A stretch of DNA of 64,000 nt from Oscheius dolichura. Its lineage: Eukaryota > Nematoda > Chromadorea > Rhabditida > Rhabditidae. The stretch covers positions 8,184,001 through 8,248,000 of the forward strand of contig OW051492.1 in assembly GCA_932521035.1 (NCBI GenBank), written 5' to 3'. The notes under the pieces are model-generated. The model was not told where the DNA came from, made no database searches, and saw only the letters and a program-made list of their open reading frames with translations. How positions within the stretch are numbered: the first letter of the stretch is position 1; every line of letters begins with the position of its first letter. Below, piece after piece: positions 56,659 to 64,000 of the stretch. A program made the translations under genes and the position numbers.

Positions 56659-56666
56659 CTGCCGAG
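56659..56666 (-). promoter_or_regulatory. PSE core of SL1 copy 10
   Basis: CTCGGCAG at -46 to -39, preceded by CGTAAAGT on the sense strand. Confidence 0.8.
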
Positions 56667-57787
56667 ACTTTACGGGTGTCTAATAGCGAATGTCCGCTTC
56701 TCCCTGCAGAAGAGAGAAGTTCTCCTGCAGGGGGGATCGGCTATGAGGAGGCGGAGAGGAGAAGTGGCCAGCCAGCCGAGTCGTCTTAAGTTGAAGAGTC
56801 GGGTGGCAAAGAGGGTCTCTCTCTCTCACTTCGTCTCCTATTAGGGGGTGGAGGACAGAAAAGGAGAGGAGGCGAGGTGCTCCGGGTAATTGCCTCCGCC
56901 TAGAACAGCACCCCCGCCGAGGAGACGACGGCGACGAAGATGATTGTAGGGCTGGCCGTCTCCGAGATGAGATGATGGATGACGGCCCCGGACGAAAAGA
57001 GGACCCCCCCCCCCCTCAGGGCTCATTTAAGACAAGAAAAGAGAGGGAAGGAGTTTAGAAACGTGACGGATAAGAGACACCAAAAAAGGGAGGAGGAGGA
57101 CTAATTTTCAGAAGATGGCAGACGAATGGCCTGTCCCCTCTCCCGTGGCATTTGATTGTGTGGCCGAGGTGGCCATGGGAAATCCGATTTAGGCGATGTC
57201 GATTTCTCTATTGGAAGAAGGTTTTTTCATCTCTGGATGGAGGTAGAAAAGGAGAACCCGTTTATTCTGGGAATACGGAAGAAGACGGAGGAGGAAGAGC
57301 CTCTGCCAGGGGTTTGGAAAGGGCAGTTCATTTTTTAGGCCAATTACCGTATCTTGCCTGTTCACTACTTTATGGCAATTAAAGATGTCTAGATGCCGTT
57401 TATCCAGGGCATTGGGCCTCTGGCCTGTCCCTCACTGTGTGTGAGCCTGCCGCCTTCGATCTCCTGTCGGGCATCGTGATTGAACCATCACAATCTGGTG
57501 TATCACTCCCTCCCCCTCAGGCCGATCAGTCGCTCTTTATATTTTTATCTTTCTTTATATTTCCCTTCTTCAAAAGAGACTAATCCCTCGTAATAATACC
57601 TTCGGCAGAGGAACTCCTCTCTGAAAAGACAGGAAAGGAGCGAAGACTCCTATTTACCGGGTATGACTCATCGTTCGGATCAGGGGATGACAGAATTGGG
57701 GCCTAATCTCCCGGCTTGTCGCCCTAATGGGGAAGAAAGCACCGTCGTTTCCGCCCTCGTCCCCCCATAAACCTTTTCAAGCTTTTC
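56667..57787. other. Spacer without a supported gene
   Basis: Nothing recognised except the C-rich run near 57004-57016. Confidence 0.4.
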
Positions 57788-58327
57788 TCACCAACGATTG
57801 ATTTCATTTCCCATGTTTACGTTGCGATAAAATGTTCTTATCGGCAGTTGGCTGTTCATTTTGGCGCATTTTATTCCTTTGTCTGAAGACTCGGATGTTC
57901 CCCTAGAAAAACTGGGAAAGATACCTGAATAGTAGAAAAAGATCGGCGGCCACCGCCAGAGTCCATGGTGGGGATTCTGGGTCTCCTCCTCCTGGCAACC
58001 GTCCCCCCTCTCCTCTTGATGGCCGTCCTTCCATCCTTTCCTCCTCCCGGTGGCCCCGCATTCACATCTGCTCGAGATGACCTTCCCCCTCCTCCGTCGG
58101 GTGGCAATAGCTTCCCTTCTCCTTGTTCCAGTGGCCCCCCGTTCTCCTCTCCTCCTCCTGGTGGTGCCGCCCCTTCCCTTTTCTCGTTGCCCCTTTCGCT
58201 CCAATCTTTTGTTCAGAACAAAGATTGTGAAATCCTCTCTCCCATTTGCCAACAGCTTATGCCCTTTCCATTGTTTGTCCATGATAAGAAAGTGTTTCAG
58301 TCGCGTCTTTAATTTCTCGTCTTCCAT
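57788..58327 (-). CDS. Doubtful 179-residue Arg/Gly-rich ORF
   Basis: Starts MEDEKLKTRLKHFLIMDKQW and then becomes Arg/Gly/Glu-rich with two Cys. The opposite strand is also open (57965-58312, a hydrophobic start followed by Pro/Ser repeats), and a second minus frame reads Gly/Pro-rich. The bias of the sequence (CTCCTCC) opens several frames at once, so either strand, or neither, may code. Confidence 0.25.
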   Translation of the reverse strand: MEDEKLKTRLKHFLIMDKQWKGHKLLANGREDFTIFVLNKRLERKGQREKGRGGTTRRRRGERGATGTRRREAIATRRRRGKVISSRCECGATGRRKGWKDGHQEERGDGCQEEETQNPHHGLWRWPPIFFYYSGIFPSFSRGTSESSDKGIKCAKMNSQLPIRTFYRNVNMGNEINRW

Positions 58328-58471
58328 GGTTTATCTATTCGTTTTCACACCAGAGACCATATGCTCCTATGATATCCTTCCTTCTTCCACTGTTCCTTTA
58401 AAGCCTCTTACTCGGTGCCAATTAGACAGCATGTACTCCCTGTTTTCCCCCTATTTTATCTCTGTTTCCAG

Positions 58472-60765
58472 ATGGTCGACTATCCAGCTGCAGTTGTGGA
58501 ACTCCGCGAGGGTGCTAGAAACAGCTACAAATTGAACTTGAAGGAATTGGAGAAGATCCTCTGCCAGGAGGACATCATCGGGAAGAAGGTGAGTTCAAGG
58601 AAAAAGGAGAAATTCATGTGGCCATCTTCCAGGTGGCTGTGATTTCCATCGCCGGCGCCTTCAGAAAGGGTAAATCCTTCTTGTTGAACTTCTTGGTGAC
58701 GTATTTGGAATGGCTGGAAGCGGGAGGACAGGGGGATTGGTTCGACGAGAAGACGACGCTGGACAAGTTCCACTGGAGGGGCGGCTGTGACCGGGACACG
58801 AACGGCATCTTTCTCTGGAGCAAGCCTTACGTCTTCGAGAATCAGAATGGCGAGGAGGTTGGGAATTGACTAGGAGGCATACAGTAATCTCTAGATTGTG
58901 GTACTGTTGATGGACACACAGGGCACCTTCGACCACCAGACGACGGTCAAGGAGTGCGCGACGATCTTCGCCATGAGCACGCTGCTGTCCTCCGTGCAGA
59001 TCTTCAACCTGTCCCTGCAGATCCAAGAGGACGATTTGAATAACCTCCGCCTCTTTACGGAATACGCTCAGCTGGCAAAGGGCTTCGGGAACAAGGAGAA
59101 CTCGCAGGCTCCATTCCAGCGGCTGATCTTTCTTGTCCGCGACTGGCCGAATTCTGATGATCACAGCTATGGCTACGACGGGGGAGAGGAATATCTGGAG
59201 AAGATACTCAAGGTAAGGGAAATGAACAGTCAACCCTTTATTTCTCTTCCAGACGGCTCCGAAACAGAAAAAAGAGCTTCAAACTCTCCGAAAGAACCTG
59301 AAAACGAGCTTCGATTCGCTTCTCTGCTTCCTTCTGCCTCATCCCGGCTTGCGAATAGCTAGAAACAATTCGGAAAAAATTCTCGGAAGTATAAAATTCA
59401 TAAGATATTTTAAAAAGTTATAAAAATTTAGAAGTAGAGCCAGAATTTGAAGAACAGCTCGACGCGTTCGTTCCCTCACTCTTTGGAGAAGACGACAATC
59501 CGTTGGAAGCCAAAACCATCAACGGGAAGGCGATTACTTGTGGCGAGCTGCTGGAACTATTCAAGGTCGGTCTTATCTTGTTTTATTATAAAAATGAGAA
59601 GATTTAGTCGTACATGACGATATTTAACAGTGATGAGCTGCCAGAGGCCAAGAGCATCCTGGATGCGACAGTTGATGCTGTCAACGCGGCAGCTGAACAA
59701 CGGGCAAGAGAAAAATACGACAATATCATGCAACAAGTTGAAAATTCTGGGAAATATCAAAAAAGTATTTATAGAAAATGAACCAGCATCCAAATTTGTC
59801 ATGCCGGAATACGTTGGCTACTTTCCAAGGTGAAGCAAATAGAGCAGCTGTGGATATTTTTGAAACTCGTCCCAAATTGGGAGAAGAGTCTGCTGCTAAA
59901 GGAAATAAAGAAAACCTGGAAAAATATTGCGAGGTAAATGAGAAAAATAGAAAATAAGAAGATGGTTATAGGCTCGTTATATGGAATATAAAAAATCAGT
60001 TGAGCAAAATATTCGCATTGTGGAGGAAAAGAAAAGAATTCAAGAAGAACAACAGAGAGAAAGACAACGAATCAAGGCAGAAGAAGAACGAATTCGAAGA
60101 GAAAAAGTAGAACAAGAAGCGGAATTGAAAAGACGACGGGAAGAACAAGAAAGAATGAGAAGAGAACAAGAAGAACTGCTGAGAAGACAAAAACAAGAAC
60201 AGGAGCAACAGCAACGGGAATATGAGGCGAAAATGAAACGCGAAAGAGAAGAGCAAGAAAGAAAAAGGAAAGAACAGGAAGAACAACTGAGAAGGCAACA
60301 GGAACAGCAGGAAAGAAGGCAACGGGAACATGAGGCAAAAATGAGACGAGAAAGAGAAGAACAAGAAAGGGAAAGAAGAGCCGAAGAGGAGAGATCAAGG
60401 AGAATGCAGGAAGAGCACGAGAGAAGAGTGGAACAACAAAGAGTGAGTTATACAGAGGAACAAATAAATAGTAATAATAATTACAGAGAGAAGCAGAAGC
60501 AGATCGGCGAAGACTACAGCAACAATTAGCTGAAATACAGCAGGAAGCTATAAGAAGTGCAATGAGGCAGAGCTACTCCTTTGCCTCACCTTCTTATGGC
60601 GGAGAGTCTTACCGTAGTGTAGGCTCTTATAGTGGCGCCTCTCCTTCTTCGAGTGGAAGCAGCTCCAATATCAGAGCAGAAGACTACACTACCAGGACAG
60701 GAAAATCATGCACGCGATATCGTGATATGACTACAGGGCGATTCTGTAAGAATCCCAACAATTGA
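58472..60765 (+). CDS. Atlastin-family GTPase with a charged coiled-coil C-terminus and no membrane anchor
   Basis: Nine exons in frame: 58472-58588, 58633-58857, 58895-59212, 59253-59388, 59432-59565, 59608-59736, 59775-59933, 59972-60442, 60487-60765 (655 residues). GTPase: P-loop GAFRKGKS (47-54), [10 protein letters not shown] switch I (about 88-97), DTQG (121-124), FLVRDW (R196 D197), and [12 protein letters not shown]. The middle domain continues to about residue 405 ([42 protein letters not shown]). Normal atlastins then have two membrane spans that hold them in the ER; here residues ~415-585 are an E/R/Q-rich coiled coil and the tail is Ser/Tyr/Gly-rich with two Cys. One intron is 38 nt. 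ATG directly follows TGTTTCCAG. AATAAA at 60812-60817. Exons 1-3 are GC-rich, later ones AT-rich. Confidence 0.94.
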
Positions 60766-60981
60766 TCTAACTACAATAACAATCCATGTAATCAAGTTTT
60801 CAAGTATTATAAATAAATATTTATGACTAGAAAATTACAAGCTAAGAAAGTAAAAATATGAGCAAAAAATGTGTAAAACGTACTAAAAGTAACCCGTATT
60901 GTTAGTGACTGAGCTGAGTAGTGGTCTCATTTACTCTGAAAATACAATGGTCATGAGAAAAAAAAATTATAAGCTACAAAG

Positions 60982-63928
60982 TCAAAAAGGTAGAACTCGC
61001 CTTGTTTTGTTATCTCTTTGCTTCTTTAAATACACAACAAAAAATCCGAGCACGACGAGGGTAACTGCACCAACGAGACCAAGTGCAACTGCTGTATATA
61101 ATCTCATCCTGGCTGCTCTAGCTTTAATTTCTTCTTCATGGATCATGTCAGTGGACAGCTTATTGATATCATATGGTGAGAAGGTTGATAGCACCGGCTT
61201 TTCAAATGTAGGAATTTTAGACAAAATTTCATCTATTGTAGAATTGACCTAAAATATGAAACATAATACAAAAATAATGCACGTACTGGTGCCATCTTAG
61301 TGAAAAGAGAAGCCATTTTATCCGCATTTTGTTTGAAATGATTAAGAAGATCGCTTGGTAGATTCTTCATATCCGGAAATTCACCTTTCATAACGGCCGC
61401 AAGAATCTAAAATGAAGTGAAAAATAAATGATGAAACTAAAAAACACACTTCTTCTGGAATCTTGGAAATATTATAATTTGGAGGCAATAGCTTCCATAG
61501 TTCCGCCATATGAGCACCGCCTCCAGTAGCTGAATTTCGTCCAGCACTAGGTTTATTACCAGCAGGTATCACAGCGACACTTTTAGTATAATATTCCTAC
61601 AAAACAAATGAATCATATCAAAATCAAAAATACCGTTATTGTTTCAGTTTCAGCTGGCGTTAAACCAGGAAGAGATCGGCCTTTAACGACATTGTTAACC
61701 ATTTCTTTAGGTAATTTATCCATGGGAACGAGGTACTACAAACGAGGTACTACATTATCATAAACGAAAAAGTAGCTAACCTTTTCTTGTCCCTTCTCCA
61801 ATTTACCGTTCTGCGCGGCTGCAGCAGCTTCATAAACCTTCTTCATGTAATTTTGGACAACGGCGTCCATTGTTTCTCTAGGAATTCCAGGTAATTGCCC
61901 TCCTTTGAGCACGTAGTCTATCAGACTAGGATCAACCTTGCTCAAATCAATTTCTCCAAATCCAGGAATATTGACGATGAAGTTGGGAATCGACTGAATG
62001 AACTGTTGAACATCACTTGCAACAGGTTGGCCACCAGTGGCAAAGCGAACAATAGGTGCAGAAAACTAAAACGGTGCAAGTGAGTGCAAAGTTTAAATGT
62101 TACCTGCTCAATTGCACTGTTCAGATTCCTATTCGGTGACACGGGTTGAGGGCCCGAGCTTATTGGCACATTCATTCCTGGAAGAGTGCGAAGAGATGGA
62201 ATGGCTTGAGTTATTGTGTTGAGAATCGGTACTCCTGCTGCCAAATTTCCCAAATTTCCCAAATTCTGCACATTGACGGCTTGATTCCAATTTTCGAAGC
62301 CGGGAATAAAAGAGGATATAATCGACCTAATGCCAATAATTAAAAGACGATGACATAATCTTACTTTTGTCCACTTTTATCAAGGCCAAGCGTTTGCATT
62401 CCTTCGATAATGGTGTCATTTGCCTTCTTCATCATAAGGTCCCGAAGTCTGACTCCTTGATATTGCGACGGTCCGGCACAGTCAATTTCTTTTTGCTGTG
62501 GAAGGAATGTCCTGACTCTATTCGTAACCAAAAAAGTCAGGAACCAATCGAATTTTTCGTCACACACCCAGTTATTTCCTAAAAATGATATACGGGTCAA
62601 TTCATAGCATCACATACCATCCAACAGAATAGTTTCTACTTTTTTATTGAATGTTCCTTGTTCAAAGCCTTTCAGCTGATTATTAGATAAATCCAGCCAT
62701 TGCAATTTTGCCAAATTCGAAAATGTTTTCTAAATGGGAGTAATATAATAAACAAAATGAAGCAAACCGCCGATATGGTGGATAATCTATTGTAGGCCAA
62801 ATCCAAACTATGCAAATTTAGTACTGATGCGAAAGTGTTCTGGTCGACCTTCGAGATAGAATTATTCCGCAGATGTAGGAAAGTCAAACTATGCATTCCA
62901 TCAAACATACCACGTTCTAAAAATATGTAGAAAGAATTGATAAATTTACATACCCAGGGACGCGATTGAATTGTTTCCTAATAGAAGAACTTGCATCTGA
63001 TCTAGAGAATCAAAGCTGTTCCTTGCTATTTGCACAATATTGTTGTTTTGCAGACTAATTAGTGTTAATTGACTGTTGTTGGAGAAAGTCAGTGTCTCCA
63101 GTTTTTCTATCAAATTTCCATCAAGCAGAACTTGCTTTAAACTTGGAAAATCTTTTAAGGTAGGAACCTAAAACATCACCAAAGTAAATCAATACGGTAA
63201 TTTTCAAACCTTAGCAAGGAGATTATTTGTCACGTCCAGCACTTCAAGCTGAGAAAGAGCAAGCAATTTGCTACCGTCCAAAGTTGATAAAAGATTATCA
63301 CTGAAAGAAAAAAAGTTCACACCGATTAAATAAACATACCGGACATACAAATATTTCAGTTGAGGAACGTTCATAAAAGCCATTGGATGTAGTGTGCGAA
63401 GTTCATTATTATTTAGACGAATCTCCTGTAGCACAGGTAAATTCATCAATTCAAAGTTGTTGATCTTAAATTAACAGTAGGAAGCAAATCAATGGGCACA
63501 CCTCTGCAATTCTGTTGTCTGCTAAATCCAAATACATTAACTTGTTGCTGTTGCGTAGATTATGAGCTGGTATACGCGATAAACAATTGCCACTTAGATC
63601 CAGGAGTATTAAGTTTTCTTTTACTTCTTCGAACGCCTTACTGGAAACTAGTGGTCATATTAATCAAGAAGAAACGAACGAAGAAAGATTGCATATATCG
63701 TTTCTTTCCATTCGCAATTGTTGAATGTTTTTGACGCCTAAAAGTGCGTTCTCGGCTACATCTTTTATCTGCAAGCAACTGAATAATAATAATGAATTCA
63801 AAGTATACCTGATTTCCATTGAGATCAAGACTAAGCAGTTTGGGTAGCATGCCAAAATCTGGCACTTCAGTAAGACTATTGTTAGCGAGGATAATTTCTT
63901 CCAATGTTTGATATGTAGTTGCAAATAT
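60982..63928 (-). CDS. Leucine-rich-repeat protein with one membrane span, C-terminal part (eLRRon type)
   Basis: Fifteen exons seen: 63928-63809, 63768-63680, 63640-63502, 63464-63340, 63300-63210, 63167-62954, 62916-62768, 62729-62618, 62578-62365, 62326-62104, 62065-61781, 61735-61634, 61596-61450, 61406-61287, 61248-60982 (798 residues; N-terminus beyond the window). About a dozen LRRs (L-x-x-L-x-L-x-x-N-x-[IL]), then a cap with NNWVCDEKFDWFLTFL and DCAGPSQYQG, a ~370-residue stalk, one span (LYTAVALGLVGAVTLVVLGF) and a short basic tail. Known nematode proteins of this design (PAN-1, EGG-6, LET-4) act at the epidermal surface and in cuticle or germline organisation; which one this matches I cannot say. 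The stalk carries three diverged repeats around V-x-K-G-x-x-L-P-G. Convergent with the atlastin, 3' ends about 216 bases apart. Confidence 0.9.
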
Positions 63929-64000
63929 CTGTAAATTACAATGAAAATAATGAAGCAGGATACGGTGGCCCCCGAAATTTCCTTAGAAAACATATATCGT

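Noticed and set aside
57965-58312. Secreted Pro-rich protein on the + strand
   Set aside because: The hydrophobic start is tempting, but the CTCCTCC bias opens frames on both strands and no splice or poly(A) support was found.
1-64000. CRISPR arrays, bacterial operons or ribosome binding sites
   Set aside because: The window is eukaryotic: spliced genes, poly(A) signals and SL RNA genes; no regular spaced repeats of CRISPR type.

Overview
The window is nuclear DNA of a nematode. The decisive evidence is ten copies of an SL1 spliced-leader RNA gene. Each carries the exact 22-nt leader used by Caenorhabditis, followed by a GT splice donor, an Sm site and a 3' stem-loop. Nematode orthologues of dyf-1/IFT70 and unc-13 agree with this. 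Introns are spliced with GT/AG and are often only 38-50 nt. The species is not Caenorhabditis-like in layout: the SL1 genes are scattered and I see no 5S rRNA gene beside them. I could not name the species.

Layout, left to right. (1) 1-3748, +: 3' part of dyf-1 (IFT70/TTC30), with a 2.7-kb intron that holds an unrelated two-exon gene on the opposite strand (753-2569, -). (2) 4077-4964, +: a BTB/POZ protein. (3) 5580-6378, -: a protein with a possible MSP/PapD-like domain, then a small unrecognised + gene. (4) 7661-9699, -: two tandem, Lys/Glu-rich paralogues. (5) 9.87-13.0 kb: five SL1 RNA genes (-) mixed with a degenerate-looking PP1-type phosphatase (+). (6) 14.65-49.84 kb, -: unc-13 (C2A, acidic linker, C1, C2B, MUN, C2C), with very large introns. 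Its 6-kb second intron carries two SL1 genes, a cysteine-rich ORF and a 1-kb inverted-repeat (MULE-like) element. Another intron holds a tRNA-derived SINE-like element. (7) 53.2-56.6 kb: three more SL1 genes, one of them on the + strand; one lies in a copy of the ~0.7-kb segment seen at 44.1 kb. (8) 58472-60765, +: an atlastin-type GTPase whose C-terminus is a long charged coiled coil with no membrane anchor. (9) 60982-63928, -: an LRR protein with one membrane span, cut by the right edge.

How the parts relate. Several mRNAs (BTB, the paralogue pair, unc-13, atlastin, the Cys-rich ORF) have a splice acceptor a few bases or none before the ATG. This is what SL1 trans-splicing leaves, so the window holds both leader genes and likely leader targets. 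All ten SL1 genes share one invariant octamer, CTCGGCAG, at exactly -46 to -39, most simply read as the core of the proximal sequence element. The SL1 genes fall into two subfamilies that differ by compensatory changes in their stems.

Base composition changes sharply. The blocks 1-2.7 kb and about 5.5-59.2 kb have GC-rich codons and large, strand-asymmetric introns. The blocks 2.8-5.5 kb and 59.3-64 kb have AT-rich codons and tiny introns. Two genes (dyf-1 and the atlastin) straddle such a change while keeping reading frame and protein similarity.
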